Source of the DNA: Brevibacillus brevis
GTDB taxonomy: Bacteria; Bacillota; Bacilli; Brevibacillales; Brevibacillaceae
Reading direction: 5' to 3'
DNA length: 64,000 bases
Assembly (NCBI RefSeq): GCF_022026395.1
Contig: NZ_CP041767.1
Coordinates: 4,646,501-4,710,500, forward strand
The translations under genes were made by a program, and so were the position numbers. Shown one piece after another: positions 48,761 through 59,500 of the stretch. Numbering within the stretch: the first letter of the stretch is position 1; every line of letters starts with the position of its first letter. The notes beneath the pieces were generated by a model that did not search any database, was not told the origin of the DNA, and was given only the letters and a program-made list of their open reading frames with translations.

Positions 48761-48957
48761 TAGAGAACGCGCACATACGTGATGCGATCGAGTTGAAATA
48801 CCACTGTTTGGCCACCGCCATAGCCGGGCTCACTTGCTGCAAGCACGGTTAATGTCGAATTGGTCACGCCGAGCAACTCACCGGTAGTCACGTCCAATCC
48901 GGTTATGACTTGTACACTATCGCCTATAAACGTTCTCAATTTCTGAACATAGTTCAT
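48760..48957 (-). CDS. Small DUF2642-like protein (probable spore coat)
   Basis: The 65-residue protein begins MNYVQKLRTFIGDSVQVITG and ends 'VVFQLDRITYVRVL'. The Sm-like beta pattern (xxVxVxTxxGxxxGxLxxVxxxxLTV) is that of DUF2642 proteins, several of which are spore coat or exosporium components in bacilli. GGAGGAG precedes the ATG. It follows a related 124-residue gene by 14 bp and overlaps the first glycosyltransferase start. Linkage to three glycosyltransferases suggests it may be the protein that is glycosylated or that guides coat assembly. Confidence 0.7.
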   Translation of the reverse strand: MNYVQKLRTFIGDSVQVITGLDVTTGELLGVTNSTLTVLAASEPGYGGGQTVVFQLDRITYVRVL

Positions 48958-48971
48958 TTGTCTTCTCCTCC

Positions 48972-49346
48972 TTACACCTCATGAACATAATTAATTTGCG
49001 TGAAACGAATCAGCACACGTGTACCGCTTGACTCTATGATTTCAGCATAGTCCCGGCCAACCTCGTTCAGGACCCCTGTGACACTTCCTGCATCTGTTCC
49101 CAGCTCGACGGTTTCATGCAAATAGCGCAGCAGCACTTTACGAAAAGAATCTTGTCGCAAATCACTGTGGTTTTCTTGCAGAAACGCGGCGAATTCTTCT
49201 GCATACAGCTCTTTGCGAAGCGAACAACGAACTGCTTCTTCCTTCTCATTTTCGACTTCTTCGTCTCTTTGGTCTTTTCCCCAAACGAGACGTCGCAGCC
49301 CTTGAAAATACTCTTTCAACTCTTTTTCATTCACAATTATTTTCAT
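48972..49346 (-). CDS. DUF2642-like protein with helical N-terminal extension
   Basis: The 124-residue protein has a charged helical part (about 1-75, 'LKEYFQGLRRLVWGKDQRDE') and a C-terminal Sm-like segment ('ETVELGTDAGSVTGVLNEVG' to 'VLIRFTQINYVHEV') that is closely similar in pattern to the following 65-residue protein. It is the first gene of the spore-glycan operon; AAGGAGATG lies upstream of ATG. It has no signal peptide, consistent with a coat protein made in the mother cell. Assignment as a coat protein rests on family and neighbours. Confidence 0.65.
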   Translation of the reverse strand: MKIIVNEKELKEYFQGLRRLVWGKDQRDEEVENEKEEAVRCSLRKELYAEEFAAFLQENHSDLRQDSFRKVLLRYLHETVELGTDAGSVTGVLNEVGRDYAEIIESSGTRVLIRFTQINYVHEV

Positions 49347-49395
49347 CTGGTCACTCTCATCTCCTTGATCCTACTCTTTTGATTTTTTTTCGCCG

Positions 49396-49414
49396 CTTGT
49401 ACACGGTATACAAG
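49396..49414. promoter_or_regulatory. Palindrome upstream of the DUF2642/glycosyltransferase operon
   Basis: CTTGTACACGGTATACAAG has 6-bp arms and a 7-bp centre, about 50 bp upstream of the first gene of the operon. It may be an operator; no obvious sigma-A promoter lies beside it, which fits sporulation control. Confidence 0.4.
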
Positions 49415-49491
49415 TAAGTTCAAAAACGTACTAGGACAACTGTGTAATTTTTTGGTTTTAATGAAAAGTTCACAGGGTTTTTACCGAAAAA

Positions 49492-49521
49492 CAAAAAAAG
49501 ACTGCGAAAAGTATTCGCAGC
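49492..49521 (-). terminator. Terminator of the FUSC-type gene
   Basis: Minus strand: CTGCGAA pairs with TTCGCAG over a 5-nt loop and is followed by TCTTTTTTTGTTTTT. Confidence 0.85.
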
Positions 49522-49568
49522 CTTCCTTCTGTATTCTACAACTCTTTCATTGTTACGTACTGTTCTGT

Positions 49569-50558
49569 CTAACTCTTTGCCACCTGTGCCTTTTCGTCCC
49601 TGTTCTTGCCTAGCTCATGCTTGATGAACAAATAGCTCTCAATTTCCCGAAGGAGGTAGAACAGCGAGGCACGCGTCTCAAATTCCTCTCGCGTTCGCGG
49701 CAAATCTGCTGCCTTGATCTCCTCTTGCATCACGCGCAGTTGGTCGATAAAGCGGTAGGCGGTATTGCCCGGATGTACCGAGTCGCTGATTCGCTCAAGA
49801 AAATCTGCGATCCGATGGCTCTCCGCCACCTGATTGTCCAAGGAAGAGACGATCGGCATCATGCGTTCCAGTAGCTCGAACTGCTTTTGCCGCATCACAA
49901 AATACTCGTAGTACGAATCGTTACGACGGCCCAATCGATTGCCAACATCTCGTGAAGCCAAACGAATCGCCGTTTCCAATACACCATTTGTTTCGATCAA
50001 TTCTTTCCCGTCCCACTCACTTTCCCCGTGACGCAAGTAGTAGCAGAACTCCCGCAAGATTTTGCTGAACAGCTTCTCCACCTTTACTTGCATCCCTTTT
50101 AGCTCTTTATCCAGGCTCGGCATGTACAGATTGACCAGTAGGGCTACACCCACACCGATGACGAGCAAAGCGACCTCATTTAGCAATAGCATCCCGTCGA
50201 TTCTCTTTGAAGAATACAGATGCATAAGCACAACCATGCTGTTGACGAAGCCTTCCTGAATGCCAAAACGTACCGCGAGCGGCAAGAAAAGCAAAATGAA
50301 AAGGAGAATGGCAATCGGCGTATAGCCCATAAGGGAAAACAGGCAGACACCGATTCCCAGACCCAATAAACTGGCCAGAATCCGATTCCACGCTGTCTGA
50401 AACGATTGCTTGACTGTTACCTGAATACACAAGATCGTAATGATCCCCGCTGAAGAAGCAAACATCAAGCCTAGCTGCTGGGCGATCAGAATCGAGATAG
50501 CCGTTCCAATGGCTGTTTTTAACGTACGATAACCAATTTTAAACTTGAGAAAGCCCAG
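49569..50558 (-). CDS. Aromatic acid exporter family (FUSC/DUF939) membrane protein, CTG start
   Basis: The N-terminal membrane region extends 30 codons upstream of the first in-frame TTG/ATG. The extended frame reads 'LGFLKFKIGYRTLKTAIGTA' and continues into the first membrane segment; 'RTLKTAIGTA' is the typical start of this family. A TGA six codons above leaves CTG at 50558, seven bases after GGAGGGG, as the only reasonable start, giving 330 residues. Four to six membrane segments occupy about 15-150, followed by a cytosolic helical domain (about 160-330). Relatives export aromatic acids or act in envelope stress. It is monocistronic. Confidence 0.75.
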   Translation of the reverse strand: MGFLKFKIGYRTLKTAIGTAISILIAQQLGLMFASSAGIITILCIQVTVKQSFQTAWNRILASLLGLGIGVCLFSLMGYTPIAILLFILLFLPLAVRFGIQEGFVNSMVVLMHLYSSKRIDGMLLLNEVALLVIGVGVALLVNLYMPSLDKELKGMQVKVEKLFSKILREFCYYLRHGESEWDGKELIETNGVLETAIRLASRDVGNRLGRRNDSYYEYFVMRQKQFELLERMMPIVSSLDNQVAESHRIADFLERISDSVHPGNTAYRFIDQLRVMQEEIKAADLPRTREEFETRASLFYLLREIESYLFIKHELGKNRDEKAQVAKS

Positions 50559-50754
50559 TCTTGTTCCCCTCCGCTGTCAAAAATGCTTTCCTGTTTACTT
50601 TAACAAAAAGTGTCCGCGAACCAAAGACAAGGTTTCATAAATTTTTGCAGGAATGTCGGCGCGGGTATTTATGCGGTGAGGAGTGGCTGTTCAAGCATTT
50701 TCATAAGTTCATTATCGCCTGCCAGTACGCCGTTTATCACGATCAACAATAGGC

Positions 50755-50801
50755 CCAATAAAAAAATCCGCCAATGCGACGATCTCGCACAGCGGATTTT
50801 T
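50755..50801 (-). terminator. Terminator of chdC
   Basis: AAAAATCCGC (50762-50771) pairs with GCGGATTTTT (50792-50801) and has an inner TGCGA/TCGCA stem. The minus-strand T-run gives termination after chdC; the hairpin is symmetrical enough to work in both directions. Confidence 0.85.
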
Positions 50802-50812
50802 GGGCATGTTGA

Positions 50813-51565
50813 TTATACTTCCAGCTTTTTCGCCAGTGTTTCTACGTTCAATACGTTTCCTACAAGGAAGTTGCCGAATTCACCGAAGCGCGCACTCACT
50901 TCGTCAAAGCGCATTTCGTAGACGATATGCTTGAATTCCAGCGGATCGTTGGCAAACAGGGTAACACCCCACTCCCAATCGTCGAAACCAACGGAGCCAC
51001 CGATGATTTGCTTCACGCGGCCAGCGTAGGAGCGACCGATCAAGCCGTGGGAGCGCATCATTTCTTGGCGCTCCTGCATGGAGAGCATGTACCAGTTGTC
51101 TTGCAGATCACGTTTTTTGTTCATTGGATAGAAGCAAATGTGCTCCCATTTTGGCAGGATCGGATAGAGGCGGTCGCGCACATGCGGGTTCGCTTTTGGA
51201 TCTTCGCCTGGGTTATGTACATAGTTGCTCAGCTCTACTACGGATACATACGAATAAGGAGCTTCTGTATAAGCAGCAAAGCGGGTTTTATTGAACGCTG
51301 TTTTGATCTCATCGAGTTCTTGCATAGTTGGACGCAGGAACATGAACACGAGGTCTGCTTTGTGTCCGAGGATGGAGTACACAGCCGTGCTTCCTTGGTT
51401 CTCGCCCTCATTCGCTTCCCATGTGCGGATCAATGTATTCAGCTCGTCCAACGCTTCTTGGCGTTCTGCTGCGGACGCTGCTTTCCACTTTTCCCAATTG
51501 ATGGTGCGGAAATTATGATACGTATACCAACCTTCTAATGTAAGCAACGCTTCGTTTGCGCTCAT
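50813..51565 (-). CDS. chdC: Coproheme decarboxylase (heme peroxidase-like HemQ)
   Basis: 250 residues from ATG 51565 (AAAGGAG upstream), the normal length of Gram-positive ChdC/HemQ. It carries out the last step of the coproporphyrin-dependent heme pathway, using H2O2 to convert coproheme to heme b. Family signatures are '[17 protein letters not shown]' near residue 12, the catalytic-tyrosine stretch '[16 protein letters not shown]' near 147, '[20 protein letters not shown]' with the heme-ligand histidine near 172, and '[20 protein letters not shown]' near 198-215. It stands alone between the exporter and nagB. Presence of this enzyme marks a Gram-positive heme route. Confidence 0.95.
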   Translation of the reverse strand: MSANEALLTLEGWYTYHNFRTINWEKWKAASAAERQEALDELNTLIRTWEANEGENQGSTAVYSILGHKADLVFMFLRPTMQELDEIKTAFNKTRFAAYTEAPYSYVSVVELSNYVHNPGEDPKANPHVRDRLYPILPKWEHICFYPMNKKRDLQDNWYMLSMQERQEMMRSHGLIGRSYAGRVKQIIGGSVGFDDWEWGVTLFANDPLEFKHIVYEMRFDEVSARFGEFGNFLVGNVLNVETLAKKLEV

Positions 51566-51663
51566 TAAAATCAGCTCCTTTGAAAAATCTGGTGACCTTC
51601 TTGCAACATTCCCAGTATAGCATAAGGAACAAGTGCGTATTCGGAACAGATTGGTGAACAAGC

Positions 51664-51702
51664 AAAATGAAAACCAAGCGGTGCATTAGCTGCCGCTTGG
51701 TT
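51664..51702 (-). terminator. Terminator overlapping the nagB stop
   Basis: AACCAAGCGG (51672-51681) pairs with CCGCTTGGTT (51693-51702). On the minus strand it is followed by TTCATTTTG. The stem includes the nagB stop region. Confidence 0.75.
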
Positions 51703-52450
51703 TGGTTCCTGCCAGTACGGAGGTGGTCAGCTTGCTCGCTGCTTCCTGATCTACAATAACGGTTACATCTCTATGCAATTGCAATAAGGAGGCTGGGACA
51801 TCTGCCGTAGGCTCTTCTTCTAGCATTAATCGCACTGCCTCTGCCTTTGCCTCTCCACTTGCGAGAAGTACGACTTTTTTAGCGCCAAGAATCGTCTTGA
51901 TTCCCATAGAAACGGCCTGAGTCGGCACCTGATCCACACTATCAAAATAGCGGGCATTTGCTTCGATAGTGCTGTCAGTGAGTTGGACGACGCGTGTCAA
52001 TGAATCGGCAGGGGAGCCAGGCTCGTTGAAGCCAATATGGCCGTTATTGCCGATCCCCAGCACCTGGATGTCGATCCCACCTGCCAAACGAATTGCTTCC
52101 TCATAGCGTGCACACTCTGCCAAATGATCTGGCGTATTCCCAACTGGCACATGTGTATTCTCCGCAGGAATGTTGATGTGATTGAACAAGTTTTCTTGCA
52201 TATACGAGCGATAGCTTTGCGGATGAGTCGAGGAAATTCCGACGTATTCATCCAGATTAAAGCTGCTCGCTTGCGAAAAATCAATGCTCTGTGCTTGCGA
52301 CAGCTTGATGAGCTCACGGTACATCCCTACTGGCGTGCCTCCGGTTGCAAGACCAAAGACGGTTTTCGGATTTGCTTTTACTTCGCTCACGAGCATTTCA
52401 GCAGCTTTTCTGCTGAGCTCCGCGTAATCTTTCACGATCACGAGCTTCAT
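51686..52450 (-). CDS. nagB: Glucosamine-6-phosphate deaminase
   Basis: About 254 residues, the normal NagB length, starting at ATG 52450 (GGAG nine bases upstream; a TTG two codons earlier is possible). It isomerises and deaminates GlcN-6-P to fructose-6-P and ammonia. Signatures are 'GLATGGTPVGMYREL' near residue 33, 'FNLDEYVGISSTHPQSYRSY' near 62 and 'LGIGNNGHIGFNEPGSP' near 133 with the catalytic Asp/His region. It follows the RpiR-type regulator by about 30 bp and ends in its own terminator. It probably completes use of amino sugars entering the cell, including any released by the ROK-controlled locus. Confidence 0.95.
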   Translation of the reverse strand: MKLVIVKDYAELSRKAAEMLVSEVKANPKTVFGLATGGTPVGMYRELIKLSQAQSIDFSQASSFNLDEYVGISSTHPQSYRSYMQENLFNHINIPAENTHVPVGNTPDHLAECARYEEAIRLAGGIDIQVLGIGNNGHIGFNEPGSPADSLTRVVQLTDSTIEANARYFDSVDQVPTQAVSMGIKTILGAKKVVLLASGEAKAEAVRLMLEEEPTADVPASLLQLHRDVTVIVDQEAASKLTTSVLAGTKPSGS

Positions 52451-52485
52451 TTCCAACCACTCCTATTCCATATAAGGTAAACCAC

Positions 52486-53379
52486 TTAATATTTTCTCTC
52501 CAGGACAGCCTTCGCTGTTCTTTCTTTATATAAAAGGGCCTTTTCCTTGTTGCGCATCGTGATTGTCGTACTAATGACATCCAGTACATGCAGCTGCGCA
52601 ATTTTGGCTGCGAGAGAGCCTCCCTGCAATGGACCTTCTTGCGCAGCGGTCAATAGCGTAATGTCCGCTACGTTCGTAATCGGTGAGCGTCGATAGTGCG
52701 TCAGGCAAATACAAGTTGCGCCTGCCTGCTTGGCGACTTTCAATGAATCGATCGTGTCTTTCGTACTGCCTGATACAGACAAACCGATCGCAACATCCCC
52801 CGGTCCCAGAGTGGCCGCAGCCATCGCTTGCAGATGCGATTCATTAAAAGCGTCCACGCGAAGCCCGATCCGCAAGAATGTGTACTTGGCATCCTGGGCT
52901 GTTACCGCTGACGTACCTACCCCGTAAAAATGGATCGTGTTTGCTTTTTGCAAAAGGTCTACACAACGCTCCAGTTGTTCGATCTGAAACAGGGCCGAGG
53001 TATCCCCGATCGCCTGTTGATTGGCTGCGGTTACTTTGTGCGTGATGATGTCCAGAGAATCGTCTTCTCCTACTTCGCCATGCAAGTTTTTGACTGGATT
53101 GACTAATTCCTGTGCCAATGCCAGCTTGAACTCCTGATAGCCATGGAAGCCTATTTTCCTGCAAAATCGCAAAACGGTCGTCTCGCCCACTCCTGCCTTT
53201 TCGGCAAGGTCAATCACCGATGAATAAATCACGCTGTCTGTCTGCTGTAAGACGATATGGGCAACCTTTTGCTCCGATTTCGTAAAGGAGGGAAGGAGAC
53301 TCTGAATATGCAAAAGCGTATTTGTCTTCGTGATGGTAGCTGTCAATGGATGGGCCAGCTCCTCCTGCTGTTTCACCAT
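52486..53379 (-). CDS. MurR/RpiR-family transcriptional regulator
   Basis: 297 residues from ATG 53379 (GGGGGAG upstream), the usual start of the family; upstream in-frame codons have no ribosome site. An N-terminal HTH_6 domain (about 15-90: 'KSEQKVAHIVLQQ', 'AEKAGVGETTVLRFCRKIGF') precedes a sugar-isomerase SIS domain (about 125-270: 'TIHFYGVGTSAVTAQDAKYTF', 'IGLSVSGSTKDTIDSLKVA'). RpiR proteins bind phosphorylated sugars. Being directly upstream of nagB on the same strand it probably regulates amino-sugar use in response to GlcN-6-P or GlcNAc-6-P. Confidence 0.9.
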   Translation of the reverse strand: MVKQQEELAHPLTATITKTNTLLHIQSLLPSFTKSEQKVAHIVLQQTDSVIYSSVIDLAEKAGVGETTVLRFCRKIGFHGYQEFKLALAQELVNPVKNLHGEVGEDDSLDIITHKVTAANQQAIGDTSALFQIEQLERCVDLLQKANTIHFYGVGTSAVTAQDAKYTFLRIGLRVDAFNESHLQAMAAATLGPGDVAIGLSVSGSTKDTIDSLKVAKQAGATCICLTHYRRSPITNVADITLLTAAQEGPLQGGSLAAKIAQLHVLDVISTTITMRNKEKALLYKERTAKAVLERKY

Positions 53380-53501
53380 ATGGCTCGCTCCCCCTTGTTG
53401 TTTTTCCCCAAAACAAAATAGCTGTATTTCTACAGCCATTATATCAAAAAAGGAGTTATCCGCCATATTTTTATTTTTTAGTGGAGCGATTCTCCAGAAC
53501 A

Positions 53502-56500
53502 TCAAAATGGGGGAAACAAGATGGTCGGACATGTTGCGACTCGAAAAGATCCACTCATAGCTGCTGGAACCAGAACTAGGTCGAGCGTCACGATTTCCCC
53601 TGCACCTAGCGTCGCTGTCCCTCTCGCTTCTCCACTCCCCAACGCATTAGCTACAACCAAGTAGGTGCCAGGAGCAAGACCAGTCACCTTGTACCTCCCG
53701 AAGCTGTCTGTTTGGACGACCACAGTCGTTCTGTTTGGTTGATTTACCGTTTGCACATATACGGTCGCTCCAGCAACTGGCAAGCCTGTTAAACCAGATC
53801 GAACCGTTCCTTGTATCGTACCCGTTTGAGAAAGGCGGATGATGATAAAGGTTGTTTGGTTCGGCAAAACGACTGCTTCTGCCTGACCGGTACCAATGCC
53901 TGGGATGGTCCCGATAACGGTATACGTCCCCGGCGCCACATTGACAAAATGGAATGTGCCATCCGGCTCAGCTAGGATATTTTGCAGGCGAATCTGGCTT
54001 GAATGAAATAACGACAATTGAATATTGTTTCCGCTGGCTTGACTTCCGTCTGGCAAGAGGACAATCCCGGATATCGTTCCAACGAATGGCAATAGCTCGA
54101 CTGTCGTTACGGTCGTCTGCCCGCCTGCGACCGTAACTGTGCCGTAATGTGTACCGAAGCCATCTGCACTTGCTATGACATTGTAAACTCCGGCTGTCAA
54201 GCCATTCACCTGGAATTGCCCGCTCTGATTTGTTACGGTGTTGGCAATAAATTGGCCATTGGCAAACAGTTGCACGTTAACAGCCGCTCCCGTGATCGGG
54301 AGTCCCGTCAACTGATTGGTCACCTGTCCCATGATGTTGCCTGGAAGAGGAGACATCGTGAGAATGACTCCGCTTATTGTCTGTCCAGTCGGCACTGTTA
54401 TGCTTTGTGTTGCTGTTGCGTAGCTATCTTCACTTGCGCTAATCAAATAGGTCCCAGGCGGAAGGTTACCAACAGAGAAATTGCCCGAGTCATCCGTAAT
54501 TGCACTTCCGAACAATGTTCCATGTGAATCCTTCACCTGTACCAATGCTTTTGGAACAACGCCTCCGCCAGCAGCCTGTACCTGACCTGTTACAGTAGCT
54601 GGGAAGGGGGGAAGCCCCACATCAATCGTAGTCGTCTGCCCGGAAAAGATCGTCGCACCAACAGGCTGGGTGGTGTAGTTTTGAGCGCTTATCGCAAGTG
54701 TATAGGTTAACGGAGCCAAGCCGTCGATTCTAAACTGGCCGAGCCCGTCCGTAACGGTACGAGATAACAAGTTGTTTGTACCAGGGAAAAAGATCAATAC
54801 TTCCGCTCCTACCAGCGGCGTACCATCAAGTGCATCCCTGACAGTGCCCTGCAAAATACCAGGATTCGGGTCCAGTGGGATATTGACTGTAGCTGTTCCC
54901 CCGGGAGCTACATCAAAGGAGACACTCTCCCTCTGATAGCTTTCGTTCCTTGCCAAAATCGTGTAATTACCAGCCACAAATCCATCAATGAAGTATATCC
55001 CTTGAGCGTCTGTCTGGGTAGAAAAGAGAATCGTGTTATTGTTGCCTAGCAAGCGGACAAGTGTATTCGGCAAAGGTGTGCTGAGAAGGGCGTCACTAAT
55101 TTCGCCTGTGACATTCGCAGGCAGATTCTGCAAAGAAAAATCAAGGCCGGTAGTCGCCCCCAATCCGACCATAGCTGTTGAAGCCTCAGCAGCGAATCCC
55201 GTAGCACTTGCGATCAGTGTATAGCTCCCAGGAGACAGTCCACTCACCATATACTGACCCTGCGCATTCGTCAGGACAATAGCCAGTATCGTTCCAGACG
55301 GACTTCCTTGTCGTACAGTAATGACCGCACCGGCAATCGGCGAGGCCGAACCTTCCTCTCGCACTGTACCAGCTATCCCACCGGGCAACTCGTTTAACGC
55401 AAAGCTTAATACAGACACCACCCCTGATTGTATCAGTGCGCCAGCTACATCACTTGCATATCCAGTTGCATTGACATTGACGGTGTATCCTCCAGGAGCC
55501 AGCCTATCAAGCGAAAAGTTACCATTTGCATCTGTCAGTACGGAGCCCACAGCGGCACGAGTACTGTCGTAGACGATAACTGTTGCGCCAATGATCGGCA
55601 AGCCCGTCTCCAGATCAGTCACAACACCGGATAAACTGCCGGGATTGGGAACTAATGCCTGCTGATAGTTGGTGGTAATGCCCCCTTGCAAAATAACCGC
55701 CTGCGAAACGGATACAAAATTCGGCGCAGAAACAGTTACATTTACGACACCCGGCGGAAGCTTTTCTGCCAAAAAATTGCCTTGATCGTCTGTCAATAAT
55801 TGAGCAAGCACAACTCCTTGGCCATCCGTAATGAGTACGGTGCTTCCCGGAATCCCGAATCCCGACATCTGATTCGTCACCACACCCGAGATAGCCGCAG
55901 GCAAGTCAGGTAATGTGACGGTCGTTGAAGTTGCAGTATTGGCCGTCACGATCACGCCGATACTTCCTACGGCATAGCCAGGCGCTGACGCGATCACGGT
56001 GTAAACGCCGGGAGCGACACTCCCAATGAAAAATACACCCGATTCATTCGCGAGCAGGCTCTGTTTGACGGCTTGATTGCTGTCCAACAGCTTGACGTTG
56101 ATTTCGCTACCCGTTACAGGTGCCCCCAAGCTGTTTATGACGCTTCCCACAATGGACCCAGGCATTGGCAAGAGCGCCACACTAGCCCCCGTCGTTTCTC
56201 CACTGACTACATTGGCCCCTACTGATTGATCAGCATAGCTAGGCGCACTTACCGTGACGGTATAAGCACCAGGCAGCAGATGTTGAATGAAATAGCTGCC
56301 CGTCTGGTCGGTACTTGCTGTAGCCACTACATTTCCGTTACTTATGGAACGAATCAGTACAACGGCGCCTGCAATGAATACCGCGGGATTCGTCGCGTCC
56401 GTCACCTGTCCACTAATCCCGCCTGCATTTGCCTCAAGAGTGAAGTCTACTCCGGTCTTATTTTCACCGGGTCCAAGTGTAACACCAACCGAGCCTGTAA

Positions 56501-59500
56501 CATATTCAGGGGCACTTGCCACCACGACAAATGATCCGGTAGGCAGGTTGCCAATTGTATAGGCTCCGTTTGAATCCGTATAGCCAAAGCCTATTGTCGT
56601 CTCATTCAAATCCAGCATACGGACAACGGCATTGACAATCGGCTGCATCCCCGTGTCTTGCACAGTTCCAGATATACTGGCCGGATTCGGGGTAAGCGTA
56701 AATGAAACGCTAACCGTCTGCCCAGGCTGTACAATCGCCCCAACAGATTGAACAGCGTAGCCTGGGGCCGTAGCTATAAGGATATAAGAGCCTGGTGCGA
56801 CCCCTGAAAATGAAAATGCCCCATTCCCATCTGCGACGACAGTACCGACCAACAGGTTGTTGATATCAAACAATTGAATGGTGGCTCCCGGTACGACAGG
56901 TGCTACTGTACCATTAATAAAACCGATATCCTGATTGAGCTGGAGCTGGACAGGAGTGGTGGTATTCGCGTGCACAATGGCTCCGACATGATTGGACTGA
57001 AAGCCATCCGCTGATGCACGGATGACGTATTGACCTTGAGCCAACCCCGTAATAACAAAGCTTCCTTGACTATCGCTGTATACCGAATGCACGATGGAGC
57101 CATTGAAATCGAGTGCATTTACTTGGGCACCGGCAATCGGCTGTAACGTCCCTGCAGCGAGCACCTGCCCTTGGACCTCACCCGGACTCGCAAACAATGA
57201 TAAGTTGACAGTCGTATTCGTATTCGCTAGTACAGTGGCGGAAGCACTGTTCGTTTCATAATTGGCAGCACGGGCGGTAATGGTGTAAACGCCCGGTGCA
57301 AGCCCTGTGATCTCGTAACCGCCAGAAAGATCGCTGCTGGCATGGGCGACGATTGCCCCCGCTTGGTTCAACACACTAACTTCTATCGAAGCACCTGTAA
57401 TCGGCAGACCCGATGTAGCATCAAAAATCGAACCTGAAATGCTTCCCGGCAAGTCTGCCAGCTGTACATTCACCGTTGTTGTCGTCAATGAGGCGACAAT
57501 TGCCCCTGTGATCACTGTCGTTTGATTCGGAGCAGATACGATGAGGACGTAAGCCTGCGGTAGCAGATTAGGTACCACATACTGTCCGTTCCCATCAGTC
57601 AATACAGTAGCGACAACAGCACCTGCTGCCGTATTTTCCCTAATAATGACAGTGGCCCCCTGAATCGGCTGATTGCCGCTGTCGACTACCTGTCCTGCGA
57701 TTGATCCCGGAGAAGCTTGCAGGACGAAGGCAAGGGACGATATTTCCTGAGGCTGTACAGTTGCCCCCAACACAACAGTCGAATAACCAAAAGCAGAAGC
57801 GGTTACGGTATACGTGCCTGGGGCCAAGTGCGGAAAGGAAAAGGTACCAGCGCTATCGGTAATGGTCTGCGCCACAGGAACAATTCCCTTCATAACAATG
57901 ACAGTGGCATTGCCCAGCGGATTACTCCCTGTGTCCGAGACAGTTCCATTCAGTACCCCTGCCAGTTTTTCCAATTGGAGGTCAACCGGTGTAGTAGCTC
58001 CAACATTGATCTCTATCCCAACTGTTTGGCCCGCATACCCCTCTGCAGCAACCGTAAGGATATAGGTTTGGGGACCTAGCAAGGATAAAGCGTAGTCTCC
58101 ATTCGCGTCGGTTAATGTCTCTCCTACAGCAACTCCTGAACGAGTTACCACCTTGATGCTCGCATTCGGAATTCCCTCACCCGTTTGCACATCGGAAATG
58201 GTTCCACTTACCGTTCCAAATGCAGTCGTCAAAGAAAAATTAAGAACCTTGGCATCGCCCGCTTGCAGACTGATTCCAGCTAATTGTGTGGAAAAGCCCG
58301 CGGCACTGACACGGATTTGATAAACACCTTCTGCGAGCTTGGTCAGCAGATACGTGCCAGCTCCATCTGTGGTCGTTTCCGTCAACGTAATACCTGTCTG
58401 GTTCAGCACTTCCACCAATGCCCCGGCAATCGGTATGCCGCCAGGACCTGTTACCAGTCCGGAGAGCTGGGCAACGGATGTTTGGAGCGCTACATTTTGG
58501 GTAGTCGACTGGGCTCGAATGACATTGATTGCAACGGTTGCTGGCTGGAATGTATCCGCACTGACTGCAAGGGTATAGGCACCCGGCACAACATTGGTAA
58601 ACTGATAGGTCCCCCCTCCCCCACTTACTGACTGATTTACGGTAACGCCTGTCGTATTAATGAGCTTTACCACTGCCCCTGAGATGGGTGTCAATCCGGT
58701 ATCTGTTATTGTCCCGTTCACCTGACCCGGACTCGGGGGAAGCAAAATGTCTGCTCTTGTGGTTTGCCCTGCCAAAACGCTCACGAATTGGATTTTGGGG
58801 TCATAAGTCGGTGCGGTCACCGACACGGAATACAAACCAGGAGCCAATCCAGTAAACGAATAGGCACCATCTGTGTCTGTTGTCGTCGTTCCGATTAGTA
58901 CGGGAATCGAATCATATAGCTGAACCTGCGCACCTGCTACTGGAAAGTTCGTGGACTGGTCAAGCACCACGCCAGCAATACTTCCAGCCAAGTTAACCGT
59001 GATGACAATATTATCCTGAACAGGAGAAAGTGTTCCGCCAGAAAAGCTGTCTACACCAGTGACTGTCGCTGTGTTTAATTGCCGTGTTCCACCTGGAGAG
59101 ACAGCGAAAACCCCACTGACCGTGAACGACAAGCTGGCAGTAGATCCAGCGGCCAAATTGCCAATCGTCCAGCTGAGCACCTTCGTGAGGGGATTGTAGA
59201 TGACAGCGCCAATACTTGTTGCGTTTACCGTAAAGGCCGTTACTTGATCCAGCTCGATCAAATCGTTGACGACGACTGTCGTTGCCTGGCTCTTCCCGGT
59301 ATTGGTGACAGTGATCGAACCTGTCCATTGCGATAGTTGTCCTGTGGTAACCACGGCTGGTCCTGCTGTTACCTGCTTGGCGATCGCAAGTTTTGCCCGT
59401 ACATCTCCCGCAGATACCGTGGTGTTGTTACTCTGGGAATTTTCAAAAGTATAGCCTTCACTGATTCGCAGAGAGTCCTTGTTGTAGTTATTTTCATTCG

